Notes: generated by a model not told the origin, from the letters alone. 64,000 nucleotides of DNA from Butyricicoccus pullicaecorum (GCA_021531865.1 JAFBIW010000003.1:62001-126000), one strand, 5' to 3'. Numbered from the stretch's first letter, positions 26,385-36,439 are shown. Program-made: numbers and translations.

Positions 26385-26675
26385 GAGAAACCGTTGAAGC
26401 GGAGATCAAAGCAGTTGTGCGCGCACAGAGAGTCCGGGCGGCTGAGAGCCGGATCGAAATGCAGGCTGCCAAATGGACCGCTGAGGGCGCGATGAAATGC
26501 GAACTTCCGCAGAGTATCCCGCGACGTGGCAGGCATACGTCAGTTGCCGGAGATATGTTGGTATCTCGATAAGCGCGCGGCTTTTTTGCCGCGAACCAAG
26601 GTGGCACCGCGGGATTTTTTGGCCCGTCCTTGATTTGTGTGTATTTACACAATGTCAGGGACGGGCCTTTTTGCA
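26385..26675 (+). promoter_or_regulatory. T-box leader, Trp specifier (TGG), of the trp operon
   Basis: Stem I base AGCGG/CCGCT and GCAG/CTGC frame an internal loop holding TGG at 26474-26476. The distal stem I has CAGAGAGTCCGGGCGG. The T-box AGGTGGCACCGCGG lies at about 26599-26612, and a terminator with arms GGCCCGTCC/GGGACGGGCC ends in T5 at about 26668-26672. tRNA-Trp charging should control transcription of trpEGDCFBA. It fills most of the 520-base gap between pta and trpE. Confidence 0.9.
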
Positions 26676-26718
26676 TTGCCCCGCCCATCTGACCCAATAG
26701 AATTGGAGGAAACCCAGC

Positions 26719-28206
26719 ATGTACCCTTCTTTATCCGAAATGAAACAGATCGCGCAGGATCCTGAGATCCGTCGCATTCCCCTCTGCCGCGCACTGTATG
26801 CCGACCGCTTTACCCCGGTCGAGATCATGCGGACGCTGCGCGCCGCCAGCAAGCACTGCTATCTGCTGGAAAGCGTCGAAAGCAACCAGCGTTGGAGCCG
26901 CTACTCCTTTCTGGGCTATGCGCCCACACTCGAACTGACCTGCACGAACGGTCGATTGTGCATTCGACGCGGCGCAGAGGGCGAGCAGGCGCAGGAGGAA
27001 ACCACGGAGGTCGTGCATCCGGGCGATGCAATCCGTGCGATTCTGAAGGATTACCGTACTGCGCGGCTGGACGCTATGCCGCCGTTCACCGGTGGTCTGG
27101 TCGGATATTTCTCTTACGACTATATGAAGTACGCCGAGCCGACGCTTCGCCTGAACGAAGCGGAAGACGACGACTTCCGAGATGTCAACTTGATGCTGTT
27201 TGACAAGGTCATTGTCTTTGATCATGACCGACAGAAGCTTCTGCTGATTGCCGGTGTGTTCACCGAAGATCTGGAGCGTTCCTATGCACAGGCGGAACAG
27301 ACGCTCGATGAGATGGAAACGCTCCTGAACAGCGGCGCACGTGCCCATTTCCCGCAGCTCCGGCTGGAATCCGAGCTGACACCCCATTTTTCCAAGGAAT
27401 CCTACTGCAGAATGGTCGAACGGGCCAAGCAGTACATCCGGGAGGGAGATATCTTTCAAGTCGTGCTTTCCAATCCGCTGACCGCGCAGGCTTCGGGCAG
27501 TCTGTTTGATACCTACCGAGTGCTCCGCACGACCAATTCCTCCCCTTATATGTTCTACTTTTCCAGTGACGATATCGAACTTACGGGCGCTTCGCCTGAA
27601 ACGCTCGTCAAACTGGAGGACGGCACATTGCACACCTACCCGCTGGCCGGTACCCGGCCGCGCGGCCGGACGCAAGCCGAGGACGAACGGCTCGAAGCCG
27701 AGCTGCGGGCGGACGAAAAGGAGCGCGCCGAGCACAACATGCTGGTCGATCTGGGGCGGAACGATATCGGCCGCATCAGCCGGCTCGGCTCGGTGAGGGT
27801 CGAACAGTATTGCAACGTTGTGCGGTACTCGCATGTCATGCATCTCGGTTCCACTGTCGCAGGTGAGATCCGGCCGGATCGTGATATGGTCGACGCAGTA
27901 GACGCGATCCTGCCCGCCGGAACGCTGTCCAGCGCACCCAAGCTGCGAGCCTGTGAGATCATACAGGAGCTGGAAAACCGGAAACGCGGCGTATACGGCG
28001 GCGCGATCGGATATCTGGATTTTACCGGCAATCTGGATACCTGCATTGCCATCCGGCTGGCCTACAAAAAGAACGGCCGGGTGTGTGTCCAGTCGGGCGC
28101 GGGCATTGTCGCCGACAGCGTGCCCGAAAATGAATTTATCGAATGCCGGAATAAGGCGCGTGCCGTCGTCCGCGCACTCGAGCTTGCACAGGAGGGTCTG
28201 CGATGA
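26719..28206 (+). CDS. trpE: Anthranilate synthase component I
   Basis: Makes anthranilate from chorismate using ammonia delivered by TrpG. 495 residues: N-terminal domain with the LLES motif at 49-52, which binds tryptophan in feedback-inhibited TrpE, and a chorismate-binding domain with the later segments GTLSSAPKLRACEII and GAGIVADSVPENEF. The DNA context GGAGGAAACCC precedes the ATG. First structural gene of the T-box-controlled trp operon; its stop overlaps trpG by four bases. Confidence 0.96.
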   Translation: MYPSLSEMKQIAQDPEIRRIPLCRALYADRFTPVEIMRTLRAASKHCYLLESVESNQRWSRYSFLGYAPTLELTCTNGRLCIRRGAEGEQAQEETTEVVHPGDAIRAILKDYRTARLDAMPPFTGGLVGYFSYDYMKYAEPTLRLNEAEDDDFRDVNLMLFDKVIVFDHDRQKLLLIAGVFTEDLERSYAQAEQTLDEMETLLNSGARAHFPQLRLESELTPHFSKESYCRMVERAKQYIREGDIFQVVLSNPLTAQASGSLFDTYRVLRTTNSSPYMFYFSSDDIELTGASPETLVKLEDGTLHTYPLAGTRPRGRTQAEDERLEAELRADEKERAEHNMLVDLGRNDIGRISRLGSVRVEQYCNVVRYSHVMHLGSTVAGEIRPDRDMVDAVDAILPAGTLSSAPKLRACEIIQELENRKRGVYGGAIGYLDFTGNLDTCIAIRLAYKKNGRVCVQSGAGIVADSVPENEFIECRNKARAVVRALELAQEGLR

Positions 28207-28778
28207 TCGTACTGATTGATAACTATGACAGCTTTACCTATAACCTTTATCAGTTGATCGGTGCGATCGAACCTGATCTACGGGTCGTCCGCAATGACGC
28301 CTGCACGGTCGAGTCCCTTGCGGCCATGCAGCCGGACGCGTTGGTGCTCTCCCCCGGCCCCGGCCGCCCCGAAAACGCCGGGATCTGCACCGACGCCATC
28401 CGGTATTTTTTCGATAAAATCCCGATTCTTGGCGTTTGTCTGGGACATCAGGCCATATGTCAGGCGTTCGGCGCAACGGTCTCCTATGCCGCGCAGTTGA
28501 TGCACAGCAAAACATCCCGCATCGCGCTCGACCGCGCCTGTCCCTTGTTTGCAGGCTTACCGGATACGATCCCGGTCGCTCGATACCACTCGCTCGCAGC
28601 CATGCGGGAGGGCTTCCCCAACACCCTGCAGATCACAGCACAGGCCGAGGACGGCGAGATCATGGCGGTCGCTCACCGGTCGCTGCCGGTCTATGGCTTA
28701 CAATTCCATCCGGAGTCGGTCATGACGCCGGACGGCGCAAAGATTTTAAATAACTTTGTCCATTTGATTCGGAGGTAA
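28203..28778 (+). CDS. trpG: Anthranilate synthase component II (glutamine amidotransferase)
   Basis: Class I glutaminase subunit of anthranilate synthase. 191 residues with the oxyanion segment [12 protein letters not shown], the nucleophile in [10 protein letters not shown] (Cys79) and the His/Glu pair of FHPES near residue 170. The same family can serve PabA, but the four-base overlap with trpE and position in the trp operon make TrpG the main role. Confidence 0.95.
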   Translation: MIVLIDNYDSFTYNLYQLIGAIEPDLRVVRNDACTVESLAAMQPDALVLSPGPGRPENAGICTDAIRYFFDKIPILGVCLGHQAICQAFGATVSYAAQLMHSKTSRIALDRACPLFAGLPDTIPVARYHSLAAMREGFPNTLQITAQAEDGEIMAVAHRSLPVYGLQFHPESVMTPDGAKILNNFVHLIRR

Positions 28779-28783
28779 ATAAA

Positions 28784-29737
28784 ATGATTCGCGAAGCAAT
28801 CGTAAAACTTTCCCAAAAACAAGACCTTTCCTATCAGGAAGCGGAAGCAGTCATGAACGAGATCATGCAGGGCGAAGCGACGCCGGTGCAGATGTCCGCT
28901 TACCTGACCGAGCTCTCGCTCAAGGGCGAAACGATCGACGAGATTACGGCCTCGGCCGCCGGTATGCGGGCGCACTGCGTCAAGCTGCTGCACGACATGG
29001 ATGTTCTGGAGATCGTCGGCACGGGCGGCGACGGGTCGAATTCCTTCAATATTTCGACCACTTCCGCGCTGGTCATTGCGGCAGGCGGCGTTCCGGTCGC
29101 CAAGCACGGCAATCGTGCCGCCTCGTCCAAGTCGGGCGCGGCCGACGTACTGGAAGCGCTCGGCGTCAAGATCGATCTCGCGCCCGAGCGGAGCGCGGTG
29201 CTGCTGAAGGACAACAGCTTCTGCTTCCTATTCGCGCAGAATTATCACATTGCAATGAAATATGTCGCTCCCATCCGCAAGGAGCTCGGCATCCGCACGG
29301 TGTTCAACATCCTCGGCCCGCTGTCCAATCCGGCCGGCGCGAATATGGAGCTGATGGGCGTTTTTGATCAGTCTCTCGTCGAACCGCTGGCACAGGTCAT
29401 GGGTAAGCTGGGCGTCAAGCGCGGCATGGTCGTATATGGTCAGGATAAGCTGGATGAGATCTCCATGAGCGCACCCACCTCGGTCTGCGAGATTCGGGAC
29501 GGCCGGTTCCAGTCGTACGAGATTACACCCGAGCAGTTCGGCTACGAACGGTGCGACAAGGAAGAGCTTGTCGGCGGCACGCCCGCTGAAAATGCGAAGA
29601 TCACACGGGCGATTCTGAACGGTACCGAGCGCGGCCCCAAACGCTGCGCAGTCTGCCTGAATGCAGGCGCGGCGCTGTACATCTCACCGGAAAAGCGCAA
29701 ACGCTGGAAGCAGGCGTGCGCATGGCTGAAAGCCTGA
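28784..29737 (+). CDS. trpD: Anthranilate phosphoribosyltransferase, frameshifted near 3' end
   Basis: Transfers phosphoribose from PRPP to anthranilate. The PRPP motif [35 protein letters not shown] and [10 protein letters not shown] are intact. The frame closes at 29737 after 317 residues with an atypical tail following ALYIS. In the next frame, from about 29689 to the TGA at 29796, the expected TrpD end can be read ([20 protein letters not shown] then KALAKLEEI), and that stop overlaps the trpC ATG as ATGA. A one-base loss around 29687 (CC instead of CCC) explains both. The gene product as written lacks its native C-terminal helix region of about 35 residues. Confidence 0.9.
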   Translation: MIREAIVKLSQKQDLSYQEAEAVMNEIMQGEATPVQMSAYLTELSLKGETIDEITASAAGMRAHCVKLLHDMDVLEIVGTGGDGSNSFNISTTSALVIAAGGVPVAKHGNRAASSKSGAADVLEALGVKIDLAPERSAVLLKDNSFCFLFAQNYHIAMKYVAPIRKELGIRTVFNILGPLSNPAGANMELMGVFDQSLVEPLAQVMGKLGVKRGMVVYGQDKLDEISMSAPTSVCEIRDGRFQSYEITPEQFGYERCDKEELVGGTPAENAKITRAILNGTERGPKRCAVCLNAGAALYISPEKRKRWKQACAWLKA

Positions 29738-29796
29738 TCGACAGCAGCAAGGCGCTGGCCAAGCTCGAGGAGATCATAGAGGAAAGCAACCGATGA
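29689..29796 (+). other. Out-of-frame C-terminal part of trpD
   Basis: Encodes the usual TrpD C-terminus in the -1 frame relative to the upstream part and ends in a TGA overlapping the trpC start codon. See the trpD entry. Confidence 0.8.
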
Positions 29797-30584
29797 ACAT
29801 TTTGGAACAGATCGCGGAGAAAACGCGGGAACGCATCGCGCGGGAACAGAAAATGCATCCGCTTTCCGAAGTGCGGCGCGCCGCTGAGCGCACCGGTTTC
29901 TCTCACCACGCGTTTCAGTTGGAATCGGCTCTGCGCGGCGCAGACATTCAGTTCATCTGTGAGGTCAAGCGGGCTTCGCCCTCCAAGGGACTGATCGCTC
30001 CGGATTTCCCCTATTTGGAGATCGCACAGAAGTACGAACAGGCAGGCGCGGCGGCGATCTCCTGTCTGACCGAACCGTACTACTTCAAAGGGACGGATCA
30101 ATATCTATCTGAAATCTCGGAAACGGTCTCCATCCCGGTTCTGCGCAAGGATTTCACCATTGATCCTTATATGATCTATCAGGCGAAGGCCTGCGGCGCA
30201 TCAGCGATCCTGCTGATCTGCGCTCTGCTTGACGACGCAGAGCTGCGGGAATATCATGCACTGGCCGATTCGCTCGGTCTGTCTGCTCTGGTTGAGGCGC
30301 ATACACCCGAGGAAATTGAACGGGCACAGGCGACAGGCGCACGGATCATCGGCGTCAACAACCGTGATCTCAAAACCTTTGATGTGGACATCAACAACAG
30401 CATCCGGCTGCGGCATATGGTCTCCCCTGATGTCCTGTTCGTCGCCGAAAGCGGCATTCGGACGGCGGAGGATATTGCCGCGCTGCGTGCGGCAGGCGTC
30501 AACGCCGTCCTAGTTGGAGAAACACTGATGCGTGCGCCCGACCCGGGAGCGGCCATTGCCGCGCTGCGAGGGACGCTCGGATGA
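29793..30584 (+). CDS. trpC: Indole-3-glycerol phosphate synthase
   Basis: Ring-closing enzyme of tryptophan synthesis, 263 residues, TIM barrel. Catalytic signature CEVKRASPSKG with the key lysine, then the KDF segment (LRKDFTIDPYMIYQAKA) and NNRDLKTFDVD. Starts inside the out-of-frame trpD stop and ends in an ATGA overlap with trpF. Confidence 0.96.
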   Translation: MNILEQIAEKTRERIAREQKMHPLSEVRRAAERTGFSHHAFQLESALRGADIQFICEVKRASPSKGLIAPDFPYLEIAQKYEQAGAAAISCLTEPYYFKGTDQYLSEISETVSIPVLRKDFTIDPYMIYQAKACGASAILLICALLDDAELREYHALADSLGLSALVEAHTPEEIERAQATGARIIGVNNRDLKTFDVDINNSIRLRHMVSPDVLFVAESGIRTAEDIAALRAAGVNAVLVGETLMRAPDPGAAIAALRGTLG

Positions 30585-31195
30585 CCAAGATCAAGCTCTG
30601 CGGACTATCCCGTCCCTGCGACATTGATTTTGTCAATGCTGTGCAGCCTGATTTCTGCGGTTTCGTGATCGACGTTCCGAAAAGCCGGAGAAATGTCACG
30701 CCTGAGCAGGTACGCGCACTGTGCGCCCGGCTGGCCCCGTCGATCAAAGCCGTCGGTGTTTTTGTCAACGCACCTCCAGAGGAGGTCGCCGCGCTGCTCG
30801 AAACGCACGCGATTGCCGCCGCGCAGCTGCACGGGCAGGAGGATGACGCGTATATCCGGTCTCTGCGCCGTCTGACGGACGCACCCATCATCCAAGCATT
30901 CCATGCGGCTTCACCGGCAGATATCGAGCGTGCCAACCACAGCATAGCCGACTGTATCCTGCTCGATCACGGCGCGGGTGGTACCGGCTGCACCTTTGAC
31001 TGGTCACTGACCGATCGGGTCACCCGTCCGTATATTCTTGCAGGCGGACTGACGCCTGAAAACCTGCCCCGCGCCATTGAACGCTGCCATCCGTTCGCGG
31101 TCGACCTGAGCAGTGGTGTGGAAACGAATGGCTGTAAGGATTTGAATAAAATGAGAGCGGCAGTTGCCGCAGTAAGGAGAGGAAACCATGCATAA
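30581..31195 (+). CDS. trpF: Phosphoribosylanthranilate isomerase
   Basis: Isomerises phosphoribosylanthranilate. 204 residues; the opening KIKLCGLSR contains the catalytic cysteine, followed by [35 protein letters not shown] and the C-terminal phosphate-binding [14 protein letters not shown]. Overlaps trpC by four bases and trpB by eight, so it is fully coupled. Confidence 0.96.
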   Translation: MTKIKLCGLSRPCDIDFVNAVQPDFCGFVIDVPKSRRNVTPEQVRALCARLAPSIKAVGVFVNAPPEEVAALLETHAIAAAQLHGQEDDAYIRSLRRLTDAPIIQAFHAASPADIERANHSIADCILLDHGAGGTGCTFDWSLTDRVTRPYILAGGLTPENLPRAIERCHPFAVDLSSGVETNGCKDLNKMRAAVAAVRRGNHA

Positions 31196-32372
31196 TGGAC
31201 GATTTGGCATTCATGGCGGTCAATACATCCCGGAAACTCTGATGAATGCCGTCATTGAGCTGGAAGAAGCATATAACCGATATAAAGATGACCCGGCATT
31301 CAACGCGGAGCTGACCGAGCTGCTTAACGAATACGCCGGACGGCCGTCCCGCCTGTACTTCGCCCGTCACATGACCGAGGATCTGGGCGGCGCAAAGATC
31401 TACCTCAAGCGTGAGGATCTGAACCACACGGGCGCGCATAAGATCAACAATGTGCTCGGTCAGGTGCTCCTTGCCAAGCGGATGGGCAAGACCCGCGTGA
31501 TCGCGGAGACCGGCGCGGGTCAGCACGGCGTTGCGACCGCGACAGCCGCTGCGCTGATGGGCATGGAATGCGAAATCTTCATGGGCAAGGAGGACACCGA
31601 GCGGCAGGCGCTGAATGTATACCGAATGCGGCTGCTGGGCGCGAAAGTGAACGCGGTTACATCGGGCACAGCGACGCTCAAGGACGCGGTATCCGAGACA
31701 ATGCGTGAATGGACGAGCCGGATCGCGGATACCCACTATGTTCTGGGCTCCTGCATGGGGCCGCACCCCTTCCCCACCATCGTACGGGATTTCCAGTCGG
31801 TCATTTCCCGGGAAATCAAGGAACAGCTCATGGAGAAGGAAGGCCGCCTGCCCGACGCGGTGCTGGCCTGTGTCGGCGGCGGTTCCAATGCGATCGGTGC
31901 ATTTTATCACTTTATTCCGGATAAAAGCGTGCAGTTGATCGGCTGTGAGGCCGCCGGGCGCGGCGTCAACACGGCGGAGACCGCGGCGACGATCGCAACC
32001 GGTAAGCTGGGTATTTTCCACGGGATGAAATCCTACTTCTGTCAGGATGAATACGGTCAGATCGCGCCGGTCTACTCGATCTCGGCCGGTCTGGACTATC
32101 CGGGTATCGGCCCGGAGCATGCACATCTGTATGATATCGGCCGCGCGAAGTATGTTCCGGTCACTGACGACGAAGCGGTCGATGCGTTTGAATATTTAGC
32201 GCGTACCGAGGGCATCATCGCCGCGATCGAAAGCGCACACGCGGTTGCATATGCACGCAAGCTCGCGCCGACGATGCGTAAGGATCAGATTATCGTGATC
32301 AACCTGTCCGGCCGCGGCGACAAGGACTGCGCCGCGATTGCCCGGTATCGAGGGGAGGATATCCATGAATAA
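31188..32372 (+). CDS. trpB: Tryptophan synthase beta chain
   Basis: PLP enzyme that joins indole and serine. 394 residues of the standard TrpB1 type: [13 protein letters not shown] at the N-terminus, the PLP lysine in [10 protein letters not shown] (Lys85), [13 protein letters not shown], the phosphate loop GGGSNAIG and the C-terminal NLSGRGDKD. The start overlaps trpF by eight bases; GGAGAGG lies upstream. Confidence 0.97.
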   Translation: MHNGRFGIHGGQYIPETLMNAVIELEEAYNRYKDDPAFNAELTELLNEYAGRPSRLYFARHMTEDLGGAKIYLKREDLNHTGAHKINNVLGQVLLAKRMGKTRVIAETGAGQHGVATATAAALMGMECEIFMGKEDTERQALNVYRMRLLGAKVNAVTSGTATLKDAVSETMREWTSRIADTHYVLGSCMGPHPFPTIVRDFQSVISREIKEQLMEKEGRLPDAVLACVGGGSNAIGAFYHFIPDKSVQLIGCEAAGRGVNTAETAATIATGKLGIFHGMKSYFCQDEYGQIAPVYSISAGLDYPGIGPEHAHLYDIGRAKYVPVTDDEAVDAFEYLARTEGIIAAIESAHAVAYARKLAPTMRKDQIIVINLSGRGDKDCAAIARYRGEDIHE

Positions 32373-33144
32373 GCACATTCTTTCAGCATTTGCCCATGGC
32401 AAAGCCTTTATTCCATTCGTGACCTGCGGCGATCCGTCGCTCGATGTGACAGAAGATCTGGTACGCGCCATGACGCAGGCCGGTGCGGATCTGATCGAAC
32501 TCGGTATTCCCTTCTCTGACCCGACAGCCGAAGGCCCGGTCATCCAGGCAGTTAACGTCCGCGCTCTGTCCGGCGGCGTCACGACCGACCGTATTTTCGA
32601 TATGGTGCGCCGGCTGCGGCAGGATGTCACCGTCCCAATGGTTTTCATGACCTATGCCAACGTTGTCTTTTCCTACGGAACGGAGCGGTTCATGAAAACA
32701 GCGGCTGAGATCGGTATGGACGGCCTGATCCTGCCCGATGTACCGTTCGAGGAAAAGGAGGAATTCGCCTCTGTCAGTCGCGCGTACGGTCTTGATCTGA
32801 TCTCGCTGATCGCGCCGACCTCACACGACTGCATCCGCATGATCGCCGAACAGGCCGAGGGCTTCGTATACTGTGTTTCCTCGCTGGGTGTGACCGGTGT
32901 GCGCTCCGAAATCACGACCGATATCGGCGCGATGGTCGCACAGGTCAAGCAGGCGCGCGATATCCCCTGCGCTGTCGGCTTTGGCATTTCGACGCCTGAG
33001 CAGGCACGCACGATGGCGGCCAAGGCGGACGGCGTGATCGTCGGCAGCGCGATCGTCAAGCTGTGCGCGCAGTACGGCATGGACTGCATCGACCCGGTTT
33101 CCGATTACGTGCGGCGAATGAAGCAGGCTTGTCTGGAGGTTTGA
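32365..33144 (+). CDS. trpA: Tryptophan synthase alpha chain
   Basis: Cleaves indole-glycerol phosphate and channels indole to TrpB. 259 residues. Catalytic residues visible: Glu45 in [12 protein letters not shown] and Asp52-type acid in the [11 protein letters not shown] segment, later [12 protein letters not shown] and [10 protein letters not shown]. The ATG at 32365 follows GGGGAGG and overlaps trpB by eight bases. Last gene of the operon, with a terminator right after. Confidence 0.96.
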   Translation: MNKHILSAFAHGKAFIPFVTCGDPSLDVTEDLVRAMTQAGADLIELGIPFSDPTAEGPVIQAVNVRALSGGVTTDRIFDMVRRLRQDVTVPMVFMTYANVVFSYGTERFMKTAAEIGMDGLILPDVPFEEKEEFASVSRAYGLDLISLIAPTSHDCIRMIAEQAEGFVYCVSSLGVTGVRSEITTDIGAMVAQVKQARDIPCAVGFGISTPEQARTMAAKADGVIVGSAIVKLCAQYGMDCIDPVSDYVRRMKQACLEV

Positions 33145-33150
33145 ACAGAA

Positions 33151-33186
33151 AAAAATCAGCGTCCCAAAACGGACGCTGATTTTTTA
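33151..33186 (+). terminator. Terminator of the trp operon
   Basis: AATCAGCGTCC and its complement around CAAAAC, followed by T6. Confidence 0.92.
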
Positions 33187-33187
33187 G

Positions 33188-33337
33188 GCACCACCGCATC
33201 ATTCGGCAAGAGCGATTTTCGAGCAGATTTTGCGTCCTGACGCGACGCGTTTTCGCAGGAATACTGGATGTCTTGCAAGAAAACGCAACAAAGTCAGGGC
33301 ACAAAAGATCCGAATAGCGCCGCAGACGCAGTGGTGC
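33188..33337. repeat. 150-bp imperfect palindrome (MITE- or REP-like)
   Basis: The stretch between the trp terminator and the convergent AI-2E gene begins GCACCAC and ends GTGGTGC. Nested matching arms inside (TTTTGCGTCCTGAC with GTCAGGGCACAAAA, and GCGTTTTC with GAAAACGC) let it fold into one long imperfect hairpin. No protein is encoded. Confidence 0.6.
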
Positions 33338-33347
33338 GGTGTTGCCT

Positions 33348-34679
33348 TTATTCATTGTGGTTGTTTTTGTCCCGGTGCGGACGCTTTCTGCGCTCGAGCT
33401 TGACCGCGGTCGGCACCACGGTCTCAGCCGAAAGCGGGATCATCTCACCGGTCTCGGTATTGATGTGATCCAGATCGACATAATCTGTTGTTTTCTGCGA
33501 CATTTCACGTTTGTGCAGGGATTTATTGACCAAACCCGAAATGGCGCTGTAAATGACCGCAAAGAGCGGCACGCCGACGATCATACCGACAAAGCCGAAC
33601 AGGCCGCCGAAGACCAAAATGGCAAACAGAACCCAGAAGCTGGCCAGGCCGGTCGAGTCTCCCAAGATCTTGGGGCCGAGGATGTTGCCGTCAAACTGCT
33701 GCAGCACCAAAATAAAGAGGACAAAGTAGACCGCCTTCAGCGGGTTATCCAGATTGGCCAGCAGGATGAGCATGGTGCTGGGCACCGCGCCGATAAAGGG
33801 TCCGAAGAACGGGATAATGTTGGTCACGCCAATGATGACGCTGATGAGCAGCACATAGGGCATGTTGAGGATGGTTATACAGAAGAAGGTGATGACGCCG
33901 ATGATGAGCGAATCGAGCAGCTTGCCGCTGATGAAGCCGCCGAAGACCTTGTGCACAAAGCGCAGGTTTTCCAGAATCATATTCGCAGTATCAACCTCAA
34001 AAACACTGTAAATCAGCTTCTTGCTCTGTGCGGCGAAGGTATCCTTGCTGCTGAGCATATAGATTGCGGCAATAAGGCCGACAAAAACGTTTTTAAGGAA
34101 ACTGACCGCATTGGAAACAAAGCTGGAAACGAAATTGCCCTGCATGACCTTCATGAGCTGCGGGATCATCTGTTCCTTAGCCCAGTTCATGAGCGACGTG
34201 GACGCGGCGGAATATAGCTCCTCGAAATTGTCCGCCAAAATCGGATTATTGGAGAGCAGATCGCTCAGCCAAGCCTCGGTCTGCGCCAGGTAATCCGGCA
34301 TTTTTTCGGACAGCCCCAGAATGCTCTCAGCCAACTGCGGCATGACCATCGTGAGCAAGGCGGTGACCAGAAGGATAAACAGCGACACACTGATCAGGCT
34401 GCATAGCAGACAATTGCGCCGGCGCGCTTTTTGGGGGTCGGCGCACAGCCGTCCAAATAGCGGCTGGAAACGCGCGACCAGACCATTAAAAACCGGCAAC
34501 AGCAGATACGCAACTGCGAAGCCGATTGTAAACGGCTGCAAAATCAGGCTGATCTGCTTGAATACCGCCAGCAGCGTATTCATTTTAAATAATGCGAAGA
34601 AAAAGCAGATGCTCAGCACGATGACTGACCATGCCGTTACTGCAATGCGGAAATATTGGTTGTGAAACGAGTTTTTCAT
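33348..34679 (-). CDS. AI-2E family transporter
   Basis: Integral membrane protein of 443 residues in the AI-2E/YdiK/PerM family, whose members are permeases of varied or unknown substrate. Hydrophobic segments: about 10-30, 35-60, 90-115, then the central long soluble region and a C-terminal block with GVTNIIPFFGPFIGAVPS, the family hallmark, and LGPKILGDSTGLASFWVL. A basic, probably cytoplasmic tail ends KRPHRDKNNHNE. Autoinducer export should not be assumed. A paralog is at 46026-47195. Confidence 0.9.
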   Translation of the reverse strand: MKNSFHNQYFRIAVTAWSVIVLSICFFFALFKMNTLLAVFKQISLILQPFTIGFAVAYLLLPVFNGLVARFQPLFGRLCADPQKARRRNCLLCSLISVSLFILLVTALLTMVMPQLAESILGLSEKMPDYLAQTEAWLSDLLSNNPILADNFEELYSAASTSLMNWAKEQMIPQLMKVMQGNFVSSFVSNAVSFLKNVFVGLIAAIYMLSSKDTFAAQSKKLIYSVFEVDTANMILENLRFVHKVFGGFISGKLLDSLIIGVITFFCITILNMPYVLLISVIIGVTNIIPFFGPFIGAVPSTMLILLANLDNPLKAVYFVLFILVLQQFDGNILGPKILGDSTGLASFWVLFAILVFGGLFGFVGMIVGVPLFAVIYSAISGLVNKSLHKREMSQKTTDYVDLDHINTETGEMIPLSAETVVPTAVKLERRKRPHRDKNNHNE

Positions 34680-34695
34680 GCGGACGCCTCAGGGA

Positions 34696-35046
34696 TTAAT
34701 CGTCGGTCTCGCAGAAAAAGATGCGCCAAATCAGATAGAACCAGGTGGCCAGGAAGCCGATCAAAAACAGCGGCTTGAGCTTCTGCGCAGCCTTGGAAAA
34801 CAGAGAGGCGAGCCATGCGCCGAAGCAGATCAGACAGACCTTAAAGATCGCAAAATCAAGCACACTGAAGCCGCGTGCACGACCCATGGTATAATCGATG
34901 AAACGATCGGCCTGACCGACGGCTTCCCCAGCATAATCTCGGGCCGCAGCGGCAGCGTCCTCCGCATAGTCGCGCAAAACGGCGGCGCGCGCCTTCAGGC
35001 GCTCCTGATCAATACTTTGCAGACGGGCGAGTAATTCTTCTTTCAT
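34696..35046 (-). CDS. Small membrane protein with N-terminal helical region, unknown
   Basis: About 116 residues: a long charged, Ala-rich helix (about 1-55, with repeated RDYA) that could form a coiled coil, then two membrane segments (about 63-82 and 90-108). No family recognised. Two starts are possible: the GTG at 35055 overlapping the upstream exonuclease stop, and the ATG at 35046, which has a better distance (11 bases) from GGAG; the ATG is given. It lies between the exonuclease and the AI-2E permease, likely one transcript. Confidence 0.7.
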   Translation of the reverse strand: MKEELLARLQSIDQERLKARAAVLRDYAEDAAAAARDYAGEAVGQADRFIDYTMGRARGFSVLDFAIFKVCLICFGAWLASLFSKAAQKLKPLFLIGFLATWFYLIWRIFFCETDD

Positions 35047-35051
35047 TTCGA

Positions 35052-35738
35052 TCACTTCTCCTTTGCTTGTGTATGCACGGCGTTGATGCCGGGACGTCTG
35101 GTGTGACGCCGGCGGCTGGCGCTGTGTTTTTTCTCATCACGTATTTCTTTTGCGGTGGAACAACTGCACCGTCCCTCGGGTGAGATGACGCCCAGACGCA
35201 TCTCCAGCTTTTCAGCCAGTTCATCCGCGTCTACGCTGCCGGTTTCGCGCAGCGCGCATTGCAGGATCTCGCCGCAGGCATGCGCATCCGATCCGGCCTC
35301 ATGATGATTCAGGTCAATGCCGAGCGCCTCGGAAACGGTATTGAGCTTATGGTTTTCCAGCTCCGGCCAGACCTTCTGCGAGACCTTGACCGTGCAGATG
35401 TAACGGCAGTGCGGCAGCGGCAAATGGTAATATTCAAGGCAGCGGCAAAGCACCTCGGTATCGAATACCGCGTTGTGGCACACGATCACGCTTCCTTCGA
35501 TCTCGTCTCGGATCTGCTCCCAGACCTGATCGAAGGTCGGTTCATTTTTGAGCATGGACCGGCGGATCCCATGGATCTTGATGTTGTACCAGTGGAATTT
35601 TCCAACGGATTCGGGCGGTCGGATCAAAAAGGATTCCGAGCGGATCACTCTGTCGTCTTCATAATAGGTCAGGCCGACAGAACAGGCGCTGGTATAGTAT
35701 CCGTTGCCCGTTTCAAAGTCCAGAGCAACATATTTCAT
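35052..35738 (-). CDS. DEDDh exonuclease, DnaQ/epsilon-like
   Basis: 3'-5' exonuclease domain protein of 228 residues. Catalytic acids: Asp7 and Glu9 in ALDFETGNG, Asp in CHNAVFDTEVL, and the HEAGSDAHACGEI segment with the last His and Asp. The domain ends near 170; the tail is basic and rich in Ser/Arg (KKHSASRRRHTRRPG) and may bind nucleic acid. It overlaps the DUF2461 gene by four bases upstream. Role in repair or RNA processing cannot be decided. Confidence 0.9.
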   Translation of the reverse strand: MKYVALDFETGNGYYTSACSVGLTYYEDDRVIRSESFLIRPPESVGKFHWYNIKIHGIRRSMLKNEPTFDQVWEQIRDEIEGSVIVCHNAVFDTEVLCRCLEYYHLPLPHCRYICTVKVSQKVWPELENHKLNTVSEALGIDLNHHEAGSDAHACGEILQCALRETGSVDADELAEKLEMRLGVISPEGRCSCSTAKEIRDEKKHSASRRRHTRRPGINAVHTQAKEK

Positions 35739-36439
35739 GATTTACCCTCCTGAGAGATGGTGGGATTTGCCCGTTCCTTGATCGCACGCAGGAAGGTATA
35801 GAACGGCGCAAGACGGCGGAATGCATCCAGCATCGGCTCAACAAAGGTGCCGTCGAAGAGCGGATCGAACGAATCGGTCACGATATGGTCACAGCCGAGC
35901 TGTTTGCGGTTGAGCCAGGGCTGGTATGCCGCGGGAGCGTCCGGATGCTTGGGGCGTTTGAATTCCTCGCCGCGCAGAATAAAGTCCGGCAGTGCGTTGA
36001 CCGCCCGGTACGCATCCCGAAACAGCTTATCTTCGCGCAGGATCATTTCGCGCGCGGCAGCCATTTCGCCCCGGCCGAAGCCGCCCCAGCAGCCATACGC
36101 CCAGAATTCCGGATGCACCTCCACATAAAAAAAGGGCACATCTTCAAAGGGTGCCCGCTTCCTGCGGAAATACAGCCAGAGATTGGCGCGGTAAAGCGTC
36201 TTATCCTTCGTATATCGGGTATCCCTGCGCACGCGCGAAACCATGCGGGACGGGACTGTGACAAAGCAGGGGTCGATTGCCAGCATCTCCTCCGTCATGC
36301 GCTCGCAAAGGGCGTAAAACGGCTCGACCGCCAGTTTTTTGATCTCAGCTTTGTGTTCTTCATAAAACATCTGTGAGTTCATCAGTCGGTTCTCGATCAG
36401 CAGATCAAGTCCCTGCGGATGAAATCCATGGAATTCCAT
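35735..36439 (-). CDS. DUF2461 (TIGR02453) family protein
   Basis: 234 residues resembling the uncharacterised TIGR02453 family: FYEEHKAEIKKLAVEPFYAL near the N-terminus, SRMVSRVRRDTRYTKDKTLYR with YFRRKR, FFYVEVHPE and a WGGFGRGEMAAAREMI segment. No membrane segments. The ATG at 36439 is given; an in-frame TTG three bases upstream sits eight bases from AGGAG and is an alternative. First gene of a minus-strand group with the exonuclease, the small membrane protein and the AI-2E permease. Confidence 0.85.
   Translation of the reverse strand: MEFHGFHPQGLDLLIENRLMNSQMFYEEHKAEIKKLAVEPFYALCERMTEEMLAIDPCFVTVPSRMVSRVRRDTRYTKDKTLYRANLWLYFRRKRAPFEDVPFFYVEVHPEFWAYGCWGGFGRGEMAAAREMILREDKLFRDAYRAVNALPDFILRGEEFKRPKHPDAPAAYQPWLNRKQLGCDHIVTDSFDPLFDGTFVEPMLDAFRRLAPFYTFLRAIKERANPTISQEGKS

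Noticed and set aside
26201-26572. Open frame between pta and trpE
   Set aside because: It covers the pta terminator and the Trp T-box leader; no protein family resemblance.
29675-29700. Programmed frameshift in trpD
   Set aside because: The only candidate (CCG GAA AAG) does not allow tandem re-pairing in the -1 frame, there is no stimulatory hairpin visible, and trpD is not known to use recoding.
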